From contig JAJFFS010000015.1 of assembly GCA_021776515.1 (NCBI GenBank), positions 1 to 64,000 of the forward strand: DNA of 64,000 bases. Reading direction: 5' to 3'. How positions within the stretch are numbered: the first letter of the stretch is position 1; each line of letters starts with the position of its first letter. Made by a program: the position numbers and the translations under genes. This stretch comes from Robiginitomaculum sp. GTDB lineage: Bacteria; Pseudomonadota; Alphaproteobacteria; Caulobacterales; Maricaulaceae. Below are positions 27,429-36,083 of the stretch, piece by piece. Under the pieces are notes generated by a model. It was not told where the DNA came from, ran no database searches, and saw nothing but the letters and a program-made list of their open reading frames with translations.

Positions 27429-28175
27429 TTATTGCGTGATTTGATAAAGGCTGATGTCAAACTCGGGCAGTTCCTCAACCGCCAAGTCGCCATTGTTGAT
27501 TTTTTCCTTGCGCGTTTGCCAATAAAGGTCGCGCACGCTGGCATATTCATCCACAGCATTGCGCCTTAGTTTTTCGACCGCCTTTAATGCGCGCTCTCTT
27601 TTATCTATGGCTTTGGTAACCCGACGGGTGTCGTTAAATGTGTTTTTGCCTTCAAATTGAGTATGCGCCAAAGGTGAAAAATAATGGTCAGGCAAACGCC
27701 CCAGCGCATCACGGAAATTACTGGGCCCAAGCAAGGGCAGCACCAGATAAGGGCCCGGCGTAATTCCGGCTACGGCCATGGTCTGCCCAAAATCTTCCTT
27801 GTGTTTTTCAATGCCTTCGCGTGCCGCCACATCCACGAGGCCACCAATGCCCACCGTGGTGTTGATGGCAAAGCGCGCGGTTGTTTCTCCGGCGCGTTTC
27901 CACTCCCCTTGCAGCAGGTCATTGACCAAAATCACCGGGCTACTCAGGTTGTGCAGGAAATTACGTATGCCATTACGGGCCGGTTTGGGGGTGACTTTAC
28001 GGTACGTGACCGCAGCCGGTATAAGCACGGCCTTGTCAACAGCAGAGTTAAACCCGAAAATAGCCCGGTTCATTGGCTCCAGCGGGTCGCCTTCGGTGCG
28101 ACTGGCCCGGCTGGCACAACCACCGCAGGCAAGCACTGGAACAACCAAAACAAGAATGAGAAGGCGATAAATCAC
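27429..28175 (-). CDS. mlaA: MlaA outer-membrane lipoprotein (copy 1)
   Basis: This is a 248-residue lipoprotein of the VacJ/MlaA family, which removes mislocalised phospholipids from the outer leaflet of the outer membrane. EGDPLEPMNRAIFGFN opens the domain, and INTTVGIGGLVDVA and PYLVLPLLGPSNFRDALG follow. The GTG at 28175 gives a compact signal peptide with lipobox VLAC (Cys16) and has AAAGGG upstream; the alternative ATG at 28217 adds 14 residues. It is 19 bases upstream of mlaC. Confidence 0.87.
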   Translation of the reverse strand: MIYRLLILVLVVPVLACGGCASRASRTEGDPLEPMNRAIFGFNSAVDKAVLIPAAVTYRKVTPKPARNGIRNFLHNLSSPVILVNDLLQGEWKRAGETTARFAINTTVGIGGLVDVAAREGIEKHKEDFGQTMAVAGITPGPYLVLPLLGPSNFRDALGRLPDHYFSPLAHTQFEGKNTFNDTRRVTKAIDKRERALKAVEKLRRNAVDEYASVRDLYWQTRKEKINNGDLAVEELPEFDISLYQITQ

Positions 28176-28299
28176 GTATGTTGACCCTTTCCCGGCAAAC
28201 AAAATTGTGTAATCCAATTGAGTTCAGCCCCTAGTAAACAAAACTTATATGAACGATGACTGAACATGCCAGCATTGCCTGTTCGTTATCACATAGAGT

Positions 28300-29034
28300 T
28301 TACTCATCCAGATCAAAATCAGGCAATGTATCAATATCCAGTGCGCCATCGGCAATCGCATCTTTTCGGATTTGTTCGTAATAACTTCGGATACTGGCAT
28401 ACTCATCCACAGTTGTCTCACGAATTGTCTTGATCTGAACAATGGATTCGGCGCGCCGGTCCATAGTGTTTAGAGCCAGACGAGCACGGCCAAAAGTTTG
28501 TTTGCCCTTGAAACGGGTAAAGCTTAGCGGAGAAAGCACTTCCTCGACCACCAACCCCGTCAGGTCGCGGGCATTGGTTGGCCCAAAAAGTGGCAAGACC
28601 AGATACGGCCCCGGCTTAACGCCCTTTGTCGCCAGTGTCTGGCCCAGGTCCTCGTAATGTTTCTCTATTCCCGCGCCCTTGGCCACATCAAGAACACCGC
28701 CAATACCAACCGTGGTGTTGATGGTAAAACGAGCCAGGGTTTTGACCGCTCGTTTTGGTTTGCCCTGAAGAACGTCATTCACAAACACAACAGGTGCCTG
28801 CAAATTATCCAGAAAATTACGAACTCCCTTGCGGGCTGGCCGGGGTGTTACGGTTTGATAGGTTTTGGCAACAGGCTTGAGAACAACCTTGTCAGCAACA
28901 GTATTGAAGGCAAATACAGCACGGTTCACCGGTTCCAGCGGATCGCCCTTGGCATGACGCCACGGCAGATGCGAACAGCCAGCCAAAACAAGGCCAGCCA
29001 TCGCCAATAAAATATATTTTACCAGCCAGTACAA
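28300..29034 (-). CDS. mlaA: MlaA outer-membrane lipoprotein (copy 2)
   Basis: This is a 244-residue second VacJ/MlaA lipoprotein. The lipobox VLAGC is at residues 16-20, followed by GDPLEPVNRAVFAFN, INTTVGIGGVLDVA and PYLVLPLFGPTNARDLTG. Long blocks match copy 1, so the two are tandem duplicates that have diverged. The 124 bp between them holds no gene. Both would act with the single mlaC. The ATP-binding and permease components (MlaD, MlaE, MlaF) are not in the window. Confidence 0.87.
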   Translation of the reverse strand: MYWLVKYILLAMAGLVLAGCSHLPWRHAKGDPLEPVNRAVFAFNTVADKVVLKPVAKTYQTVTPRPARKGVRNFLDNLQAPVVFVNDVLQGKPKRAVKTLARFTINTTVGIGGVLDVAKGAGIEKHYEDLGQTLATKGVKPGPYLVLPLFGPTNARDLTGLVVEEVLSPLSFTRFKGKQTFGRARLALNTMDRRAESIVQIKTIRETTVDEYASIRSYYEQIRKDAIADGALDIDTLPDFDLDE

Positions 29035-29123
29035 AAATCACGTCCCCTAATACGTTGAGTATGGCACAAGCTCGCCTCGGGGTGAAAGGGTTTCCCTAAA
29101 ATGGCGAAACTTGACCTCTAACC

Positions 29124-30734
29124 CTAACCACCTGCTTTCATTATTTCGGCAATTTTCTCGGCAATCATGATGGTGGGGGCATTGGTGTTGCCACCCACAA
29201 GGCGCGGCATGACCGAGGCATCAACCACACGCAGACCTTCTGCGCCATATACCCGGCAATGAGGGTCCACCACGGCCATTTCATCATCCGGTGCGCCCAT
29301 TTTGCAGGTGCCTATGGGATGAAACAGGGTTTCGGCCTTTTCGCGCACAAATGCTTTCCACTCTGCATCACTTTGCGGGTAACTTTCAGGCGAGTAATGG
29401 TCCATGCGCACCTCGTTAAAGACGGGGGATTGCATAATATCCATCGCCATTTTTGCACCGGCAATCTGGGTCTGCATATCATGACCTTTAGTCAGATATT
29501 GCGGATCAATCACCGGGTGATCCTCAGGGTTGGTACTGGCCAGACGAATAGTGCCGCGCGAATCCGGATAAAGCACATAGGAATGCAGGGTCATACCATG
29601 CACCTTGTTACGCGGCGCATCCCTGTCCCCGATAATTGCCGGAATAAAGTGTAGCTGAATATCCGGCTCATCCTCACCTTTGGTGCTGGCAAAACCGCCC
29701 ACTTCTGCCGCGTTCGAGGTCAACATGCCCTGACGGGTAAAAAGATAACGTACCGCCTCGGTTAATTGCTTGGGCAAGGCCCGTAAACTATAGGCATAAG
29801 ACGCGCCGGTGTTTTCTGTAAAACACACTGCCGTATCCAGATGGTCCTGCAGGTTTCCACCAACGCCGGGCCGGTCAATGGCAACGCTAATGCCCATGTC
29901 GCGCAAATGGTCCGCCGGGCCAATGCCCGAAAGCATCAGAATTTGCGGAGAATTGACCGCTCCACCGGTAACGATCACCTCTCGTTTGGCCATAACATCA
30001 GAATCCACGCCCTTGGTGCGCACACGAACACCGGCGGCACGTGTCCCGTCCATAATGACTTTGGTGGCCAGTGTTTCCACCATAATGGTCAGGTTTGGGC
30101 GCGCCTGAACTTCTTTACCAAGGTAGGCAACGGCGGCGGAACAGCGCCGACCATCGCGCTGGGTAACCTGATAGGCACCAACACCCATACGGCTTGCCCC
30201 GTTAAAATCATCATTTTGCGGATGGCCGCGCTCTATCCCGGCGCGCACAAGCGTCTCGCTTAAGGGGTTGATATAGCGCAAATCCGAGACCGTTAGCGGT
30301 CCGTTATGACCATGAAGCTGATCATCTATGCGCTGTTGATCTTCTGATTTACGAAAATACGGCAGCACTTCATTCCAGCCAAAGCCTGTCGCCCCCAGTT
30401 TTTCCCAGGCTTCATAATCTACCTGTCCGCCGCGAATATAAATCATCGCATTGACCGAGGATGACCCGCCAAGCGTCTTGCCGCGCGGCCAGTATAATTC
30501 ACGGTTGTTCAGCTCGACCTGCGGTGCCGTATCGTAATGCCAGTTCAAATCATCGCTAAAAAGCGCGTCCGCAATCATGGCCGGTGTATGGATACTGGTG
30601 CGGTTGTCTTTGGGGCCCGCCTCCAGCAAGCAAACCGTCACGTCCGGGTTTTCCGTCAAACGGCTCGCCATCGTCGCCCCGGCGGAACCGGCACCGGTGA
30701 TAACATAATCAAATTTTTGCGCGTGTTGTCCCAC
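29124..30734 (-). CDS. GMC oxidoreductase (choline dehydrogenase-like)
   Basis: This 536-residue FAD enzyme is of the glucose-methanol-choline family. GAGSAGATMASRL near the N-terminus binds FAD. The two GMC signatures are WPRGKTLGGSSSVNAMIYIRG near residue 80 and TGGAVNSPQILMLSGIGP near 255. The C-terminal GTCKMG, then NTNAPTIMIAEKI, completes the fold. It oxidises an alcohol, unlike BetA in having no betB/betI neighbours. The GTG start at 30734 is preceded by CGGAG at seven bases. Confidence 0.9.
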   Translation of the reverse strand: MGQHAQKFDYVITGAGSAGATMASRLTENPDVTVCLLEAGPKDNRTSIHTPAMIADALFSDDLNWHYDTAPQVELNNRELYWPRGKTLGGSSSVNAMIYIRGGQVDYEAWEKLGATGFGWNEVLPYFRKSEDQQRIDDQLHGHNGPLTVSDLRYINPLSETLVRAGIERGHPQNDDFNGASRMGVGAYQVTQRDGRRCSAAVAYLGKEVQARPNLTIMVETLATKVIMDGTRAAGVRVRTKGVDSDVMAKREVIVTGGAVNSPQILMLSGIGPADHLRDMGISVAIDRPGVGGNLQDHLDTAVCFTENTGASYAYSLRALPKQLTEAVRYLFTRQGMLTSNAAEVGGFASTKGEDEPDIQLHFIPAIIGDRDAPRNKVHGMTLHSYVLYPDSRGTIRLASTNPEDHPVIDPQYLTKGHDMQTQIAGAKMAMDIMQSPVFNEVRMDHYSPESYPQSDAEWKAFVREKAETLFHPIGTCKMGAPDDEMAVVDPHCRVYGAEGLRVVDASVMPRLVGGNTNAPTIMIAEKIAEIMKAGG

Positions 30735-30905
30735 AATACGTCTCCGTTTTTTGCCGTCCAGGCGACTATAGGTAAACAGCATTCACCGGGGAAGGGGTAA
30801 ACAGAACACAAAGGAAGAAATGCCGGGGCAGATGTTTAAAAAATTGAAAAATTATCAAAACAAGCCATTGTAGCACATGAAGAAAAATGCACACGGAGAA
30901 TGCAA

Positions 30906-31910
30906 ATGAACGGTAATGGCAAATGCCCAATTTGGGGAACAACTGCAACCGATAATGCCGGGCAAGAAAGCGGTCATTACGTTACATCTCTTCGTGCTGG
31001 GGGAAAATATTTTATTGATGACATCACCGCCGGTCCGACACTTACAAGTGCCACCGCACGGGAAAAAGTGCTGCTTACTACATGGTTGATTGAACAGCGG
31101 CGGCTAGGCACCTCCTGCCCGAGAATAACAGGTGCCCTATTCGATGACGTGAAAAAAATGAAGTTGCCTTCCGTCCACAAACGCGCTGAAAGTTTACTGC
31201 TATATTTAAATAGACAAAGTGAACTGAAAAATAAATTAATTGGGTATCCTCATACTTTTGATTTGCGCAATGACCCAGAAAAGCGGCATAATACAACAAA
31301 TGAATTTCTTGCATGGACAAGTTCTCAAGAAACCTCTGAAATTACATATTTAATACAATATTGCCAGCAAGGGAATTGGATAGCCTATGGAACACAATTA
31401 ACGGAAAATTCTTTTAAAAATGGGCAGGTGTTAGACACGTTGACACTCAAGCCTGCAGGCTATGCCCGCCTCGAAAAACTTGATGGCGCCAACCCGGATT
31501 CAGCCCAAGGCTTTATCGCCATGTGGTTTGACCCCAGTATGAAAAAAAACCAGGAAGAAGGATTTGAACGTGCAATCGAAAACAGTGGCTACAGACCGCT
31601 TTGTATCAACAAAAAAGAGACTATCAACAAAATTGACGATGAGATCATTGCAGAAATCCGCCGCTCGCGTTTTGTAGTTGCTGACTTCACCTCAGAACCA
31701 GACAAGCCGCGAGGCGGCGTATATTATGAAGCGGGGTTTGCCCAAGGACTAAACATCCCAGTCATTTGGACTTGTCATGAAGACAACATAGATCACGTTC
31801 ATTTTGACACACGGCAATTTAACCATATAGTCTGGGAAACCGCAGATGATCTACGAGAAAAACTTGAAAAGCGCATCGGTGCCGTAATTGGTGACGGCCC
31901 TTTGAAATAA
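30906..31910 (+). CDS. Deoxyribosyltransferase/TIR-like effector protein
   Basis: This product of 334 residues comes from an AT-rich gene. The N-terminus has CPIWGT near residue 7 and LRAGGKYFI near 29-37. The C-terminal 130 residues fit a Rossmann-like fold of the nucleoside deoxyribosyltransferase/TIR class: FIAMWFDPSM (about 203-212), KIDDEIIAEIRRSRFVVADFT (to about 262), and YYEAGFAQGLNIPVIW with the likely catalytic Glu275. Such domains cleave N-glycosidic bonds in nucleosides or NAD. ATG 30906 has GGAG seven bases upstream. It stands next to a toxin-antitoxin pair, so a role in anti-phage defence is plausible. Confidence 0.75.
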   Translation: MNGNGKCPIWGTTATDNAGQESGHYVTSLRAGGKYFIDDITAGPTLTSATAREKVLLTTWLIEQRRLGTSCPRITGALFDDVKKMKLPSVHKRAESLLLYLNRQSELKNKLIGYPHTFDLRNDPEKRHNTTNEFLAWTSSQETSEITYLIQYCQQGNWIAYGTQLTENSFKNGQVLDTLTLKPAGYARLEKLDGANPDSAQGFIAMWFDPSMKKNQEEGFERAIENSGYRPLCINKKETINKIDDEIIAEIRRSRFVVADFTSEPDKPRGGVYYEAGFAQGLNIPVIWTCHEDNIDHVHFDTRQFNHIVWETADDLREKLEKRIGAVIGDGPLK

Positions 31911-31913
31911 GCA

Positions 31914-32210
31914 TCACTCTTGCGGCCATTCACCCTGTTTCCAGTCACGGCGCTGATGAATGATCCGCACGATGGCGATGGTATCATCACCTAAAGCATA
32001 GGAAATAATTTGGGACGTTTTGCGAACAGGCATTTCGTATGTGCCAGTGACACGGCCAATGTGGCCAACAGGGCTTTTCGCTAGGCGTTGCACGGTATCA
32101 TTCAAACGCTTGGCCACTGCTTGTGCAGCCATTGGGTTATCCCGGGCAATATAGGCAATAGATTTTTCAAAATCGGCAAGGGCCGTTTCCGCCCAGACAA
32201 CTTTTCTCAT
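31914..32210 (-). CDS. RelE/ParE family toxin
   Basis: This is a 98-residue toxin of the RelE/ParE fold. WAETALADFEKSIAYIARDNP near the N-terminus, AVAKRLNDTVQRLAKSPVGHIGRV and the C-terminal IVRIIHQRRDW are typical. RelE-type members cleave mRNA at the ribosome, while ParE-type members poison gyrase; ParE is more likely because the antitoxin is ribbon-helix-helix and the C-terminal RRDW is a ParE-like trait. The start overlaps the antitoxin stop by ATGA. Confidence 0.9.
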   Translation of the reverse strand: MRKVVWAETALADFEKSIAYIARDNPMAAQAVAKRLNDTVQRLAKSPVGHIGRVTGTYEMPVRKTSQIISYALGDDTIAIVRIIHQRRDWKQGEWPQE

Positions 32211-32464
32211 TTTCCCGATGCGGCATTTTGAATGCGCCTGGCTGCATTTTCATGCGATACAACACGCCCCGCCTCAATATCCGCCAGCCCCTGCTCTATG
32301 CCCTGAACAATTTCAAGTTCACGCTCGACATAGGCATTAATGGCCTCGCGGGCGATATAGGATTTCGACCGCTGCGTATGCCCAGCCAGCTTGGCCAATT
32401 GTTCTTGAAGCGATCGCGGAAGACGAACGGTAACTGTTGTGCTTTGTGTGGATTGTACACTCAT
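32207..32464 (-). CDS. Ribbon-helix-helix antitoxin
   Basis: This is an 85-residue antitoxin. TTVTVRLPRSLQEQLAKLAG with QRSKSYIAREAI is a CopG-type ribbon-helix-helix DNA-binding domain, followed by a helical C-terminus that should wrap the toxin. It binds and neutralises the downstream toxin and represses the operon. ATG 32464 is preferred to the longer frame to 32482 because it opens directly onto the binding strand. The start codon sits inside a palindrome, the likely operator. Confidence 0.9.
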   Translation of the reverse strand: MSVQSTQSTTVTVRLPRSLQEQLAKLAGHTQRSKSYIAREAINAYVERELEIVQGIEQGLADIEAGRVVSHENAARRIQNAASGK

Positions 32465-32469
32465 GTACA
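32454..32469. promoter_or_regulatory. Palindromic operator of the toxin-antitoxin operon
   Basis: The perfect repeat tgtaca-ctca-tgtaca covers the antitoxin start codon; flanking bases (att on one side, caat on the other) extend the symmetry imperfectly. Position and symmetry fit autorepression by a ribbon-helix-helix antitoxin. Confidence 0.55.
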
Positions 32470-32534
32470 CAATGTAACACAAACCGGATTACCGGGACAA
32501 GCCCGATAATGACAGATCGGGGGTGTTTGTTATC

Positions 32535-34022
32535 CTAACGGCTTCGCACCCGCCCCAGCGCCTCTTGCCAGCCATCCAGCAGCTCTTCGCGCAAGCTGTC
32601 GTCCATAGTGGGCTTAAACTGTGCGTCTTCCTGCCAAAGGGTTTTCACATCGGCCAGGCTTTCATAAAGCCCGATACCAATACCGGCCAGCACCGCCGCG
32701 CCAAAGGCTGTGGTCTCGGTGATTTTCGGACGCGCCACAGGCATATCCACAATGTCTGTCAAGAATTGCATCAACCAGTTGTTTTTGGTCATACCGCCAT
32801 CAACATTAAGGCTTTTGGGTGCAATGCCATCAGCCTTCATGGCGTGCATCAAATCAGCGCACTGATAGGCCACAGCCTCCAGCCCTGCCCGGACGATATG
32901 CGAAGCGCCTGTTCCCCGCGACAGACCAACCAGCGCACCGCGTGCCTCCGCATCCCACCAGGGCGCACCAAGACCGGCAAAGGCCGGCACCAGATAAACA
33001 CCGCCATTATCCTCAACGGATCTGGCCATTTCCTCACTCATTGAGGCATCATCCATCACCCCCAACCCATCGCGCAGCCATTGCATGGTAGACCCCGCCG
33101 ACAGGATGGAACCTTCCAGCGCGTAAGAACGCACCCCCTCCAGCTCCCAGGCAATGGTGCTTAATAGCCGGTGTTCCGAGCGCACGGCCCTGTCCCCGGT
33201 ATTGACCAGCATAAACGCGCCGGTGCCAAAAGTGCACTTACTATCGCCGGGTGCAAAACATGCCTGCCCGATGGCTGCGGCCTGTTGATCACCCGCCATG
33301 CCGGTTATCAGCAAACCTGCCCCCGGTAACCCTGTGGCAATGCGGGTGAATTTCCCGGCATTGGGACAGACATCAGGCAATAACTCCCCCGGCACCTGAA
33401 ACAGCTCCAGCAAGTCTTCATCCCAGCACCCGTGGTGAATATCATAAAGGCTTGTCCGCGAAGCATTGGTGGCATCGCTAAGGTGCACCTCGCCGCCACT
33501 AAGCCGCCAGAGTAAAAAGCTTTCCACCGTGCCAAAGGCCAGCTCGCCTGCCTCGGCCTGCCCCCGTGCACCCGGCACTTCATCAAGTATCCACGCGATT
33601 TTGCTGGCAGAGAAATACGGATCCAGCACAAGGCCTGTTCTGGCGTTCACGACTTCCTCATAACCTTGCGCGGCAAGGTCGGCGCAAATAGCCGCTGTGC
33701 GCCTGTCCTGCCAGACGATGGCATTATGGATGGCCTGACCAGAGGCCCGATCCCAGATGATGCTGGTCTCACGCTGGTTGGTGATCCCGGCGCAGAGCAC
33801 ATTCCAGCCCTGTTCGCGGGCTTCGCCCAGAGCCTCCTCAATGACCGCGCAAGTGCTTTGCCATATTTCCTCAGGATCATGCTCTACCCACCCGGGTTTG
33901 GGATAAATTTGCGGAATTTCCTGCTGTGCCAGCGATATAATTTCGCCGCTCTTGCTGAACACAATCGCCCGGCTGGATGTCGTTCCCTGATCAATAGCCA
34001 GAATTGCTGTTTTGTCACTCAC
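32535..34022 (-). CDS. glpK: Glycerol kinase
   Basis: This 495-residue enzyme phosphorylates glycerol to glycerol 3-phosphate using ATP in the cytosol. The FGGY-family layout is clear: DQGTTSSRAIVF near the N-terminus, a central region QRETSIIWD, GMAGDQQAAAIGQ, and the C-terminal NVDGGMTKN. The length matches the family. The GTG start at 34022 is preceded by GGGAGG at seven bases; the longer frame to 34244 enters the glpD gene. It is divergent from glpD across 79 bp. Confidence 0.94.
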   Translation of the reverse strand: MSDKTAILAIDQGTTSSRAIVFSKSGEIISLAQQEIPQIYPKPGWVEHDPEEIWQSTCAVIEEALGEAREQGWNVLCAGITNQRETSIIWDRASGQAIHNAIVWQDRRTAAICADLAAQGYEEVVNARTGLVLDPYFSASKIAWILDEVPGARGQAEAGELAFGTVESFLLWRLSGGEVHLSDATNASRTSLYDIHHGCWDEDLLELFQVPGELLPDVCPNAGKFTRIATGLPGAGLLITGMAGDQQAAAIGQACFAPGDSKCTFGTGAFMLVNTGDRAVRSEHRLLSTIAWELEGVRSYALEGSILSAGSTMQWLRDGLGVMDDASMSEEMARSVEDNGGVYLVPAFAGLGAPWWDAEARGALVGLSRGTGASHIVRAGLEAVAYQCADLMHAMKADGIAPKSLNVDGGMTKNNWLMQFLTDIVDMPVARPKITETTAFGAAVLAGIGIGLYESLADVKTLWQEDAQFKPTMDDSLREELLDGWQEALGRVRSR

Positions 34023-34101
34023 CCGATGCCCTCCCAAAAATTTGGTGAACTCTAGCAGATGAAAGGCTGACAGGAACAGAAAAATCAGCCAAGGAAGATG
34101 T

Positions 34102-35580
34102 ATGGGACAACTAACAGACATTTTGATTATTGGCGGCGGTATAAATGGTGCGGGGATTGCCCGTGACGCGGCCGGGCGCGGCCTCTCTGTAGTGCTCTGC
34201 GAACAAGGCGATCTGGCCGGTGCCACCTCATCTGCCAGCACCAAAATGGTCCATGGCGGCTTGCGCTATCTTGAGTATTACGAATTTAAACTGGTCCGCG
34301 AAGCTTTGGCCGAACGCGAACGCCTGTTGAATATAGCGCCGCATCTGGTAACGCCCCTGCGCCTGATATTACCGCATATACCAGCCATGCGCCCGGCCAT
34401 CATGATCCGCGCCGGATTATGGCTTTATGACCACATCGGAGGGCATTCCAGCCTGCCAAAATCCGGCAGTGTGAAATTGCAGGACTGCGTTGAAGCCGCT
34501 AATTTACAGCACACCGAGGGTCGGGCCTTTGTCTATTCAGATGGCTGGAGTGATGATGCCCGGCTAGTTGTGGCCAATGCACAGGATGCCAAAGCGCACG
34601 GCGCCGACATTCACACCCGCACCAAAGTTATTTCCTGCACCCGTGAAGGCGATCACTGGCTGGTAACGGCGAAAGATGGTGACGGCAAAACCAAAACATG
34701 GCGTGCCCGTGCCGTCATAAACGCCGCCGGGCCGTGGGTGGATGTTATGGATACCTGCACTGGTGCCAAGGCAGTGGCGCGTATGCATCTGGTCAAAGGC
34801 AGCCACATCGTCCTGCCCAAACTGTTTGATGGCGAACGTGGGTTTCTGTTTCAGCATGATGACAGGCGGGTATTGTTTGCCCTGCCCTATCAGGGCGAAT
34901 TCACCCTCTTTGGCACCACAGATACGCCCTTTACCGGCGACCCTTACACGGCAAAGCTGGATGATGATGAGCGCGACTACCTTCTTGATGCGGCTAATCA
35001 TTTCTTCGCTGGCAAGATCAGCAAGAAAGACATTGTCTGGTCATATTCCGGCGTGCGGGCATTATTTGGCGATGAAGATGCCAGCGCATCCGAATTGTCA
35101 CGCGAATACCATCTGGAACTGTCTGACCAGAAAAACGGCGCGCCGGTGCTAACCGTTCTGGGTGGCAAGATCACCACCTTTCGGGCGTTGGCTGAAAAGG
35201 CAGTGGACCAGATTGCAAGGTGCCTTGGTAATGCCAAACCACGCTGGACCAGCACAATGCCCTTGCCCGGTGGTGATCTGCCAAATGGTTCGCTAGAGGC
35301 CTTTGGCAAGCTGATTCAGGCACAATACCCATTCCTGCCAGATGCGCTGAGGGCGCGTCTTTGCCGCACCTATGGCACCCGCCTGGAACTGATTTTGGAC
35401 AAAGCCAACAGTCTGGATGATCTGGGTCAGCATTTTGGCGGCGGACTTTATGCGGCAGAGCTGGATTATCTAAAACAACATGAGTGGGCCAAATGCGCCG
35501 AAGATGTGTTGTGGCGGCGCACCAAACTGGGCTTGTTTATGAATGCGGCAGAGCGCAAGGCGCTTGGACAAGCCTTTTAA
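34102..35580 (+). CDS. glpD: Glycerol-3-phosphate dehydrogenase (aerobic)
   Basis: This is a 492-residue membrane-associated FAD enzyme that oxidises glycerol 3-phosphate to dihydroxyacetone phosphate and feeds electrons to quinone. IIGGGINGAGIARDAAGRGLSV is the FAD motif (residues 9-30), and STKMVHGGLRYLEYYEFKLVREAL is a strong GlpD signature. The C-terminal domain (from about 390) completes it. AAGGAAG precedes the start. No glpF transporter is present. The end overlaps sufT by four bases on the other strand. Confidence 0.94.
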   Translation: MGQLTDILIIGGGINGAGIARDAAGRGLSVVLCEQGDLAGATSSASTKMVHGGLRYLEYYEFKLVREALAERERLLNIAPHLVTPLRLILPHIPAMRPAIMIRAGLWLYDHIGGHSSLPKSGSVKLQDCVEAANLQHTEGRAFVYSDGWSDDARLVVANAQDAKAHGADIHTRTKVISCTREGDHWLVTAKDGDGKTKTWRARAVINAAGPWVDVMDTCTGAKAVARMHLVKGSHIVLPKLFDGERGFLFQHDDRRVLFALPYQGEFTLFGTTDTPFTGDPYTAKLDDDERDYLLDAANHFFAGKISKKDIVWSYSGVRALFGDEDASASELSREYHLELSDQKNGAPVLTVLGGKITTFRALAEKAVDQIARCLGNAKPRWTSTMPLPGGDLPNGSLEAFGKLIQAQYPFLPDALRARLCRTYGTRLELILDKANSLDDLGQHFGGGLYAAELDYLKQHEWAKCAEDVLWRRTKLGLFMNAAERKALGQAF

Positions 35581-35975
35581 AACATATTCAGTTCTAACCG
35601 TGCCACATCAGACATACGTGAGGGATCCCAGGGTGGATCAAAGATAAGGTTCACTTTTACATCACGCACACCCTGCACAGAGCGTGCGGCGTTCTCCACC
35701 CAAAGCACCATATCTTCGGCAACCGGGCAGCCCGGCGCCGTCAGCGTCATATCCACATCAACATCGCGGTCATCGCTGACATCAACCTTGTAGATCAGGC
35801 CCAGTTCGTACACATCAACCGGAATTTCCGGATCATACACGCTTTTGAAGGCGGCAATCAGATCCTCGGTCAAACGGTCCAGTTCTTCCTTGGGCAGGGC
35901 AGAGCCAGAAACGGCTTCCGGCACCTCAGGCTTGGGCGCTGAAATATCAATGGTGTCCCTTAGTTTACTATCCAC
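35577..35975 (-). CDS. sufT: SUF system protein SufT (DUF59/MIP18)
   Basis: This is a 132-residue Fe-S assembly protein with a MIP18 (DUF59) domain: YDPEIPVDVYELGLIYKVDV, then MTLTAPGCPVAEDM with its reactive cysteine, and VNLIFDPPWDPSRMSDVARLELNMF. SufT helps mature Fe-S clusters in some bacteria, particularly under high demand. It is the last gene of the suf operon, separated from sufS by a 108-bp REP-like repeat region. The start is GTG (35975) with GGGG upstream. Confidence 0.92.
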   Translation of the reverse strand: MDSKLRDTIDISAPKPEVPEAVSGSALPKEELDRLTEDLIAAFKSVYDPEIPVDVYELGLIYKVDVSDDRDVDVDMTLTAPGCPVAEDMVLWVENAARSVQGVRDVKVNLIFDPPWDPSRMSDVARLELNMF

Positions 35976-35993
35976 AACAATCCCCAGCTATCT

Positions 35994-36061
35994 CCTCATC
36001 CTGAGCTTGTCGAAGGATGAAAAATGTAATGCCCTCGTATTTCGACAGGCTCAACATGAGG
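35994..36061. repeat. REP-like repeat inside the suf operon
   Basis: An inverted copy of the repeat (core catcctgagcttgtcgaagg) covers 35994-36018, followed by a diverged forward copy (tttcgacaggctcaacatga) around 36040-36061. It lies in the 108-bp gap between sufS and sufT and may reduce read-through to sufT. Confidence 0.8.
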
Positions 36062-36083
36062 GCGTTGTTGTTCTGTATTCTTA

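Noticed and set aside
29035-29123. tRNA or small RNA in the gap after the second mlaA
   Set aside because: No cloverleaf or strong hairpin; the stretch appears to be plain intergenic sequence.
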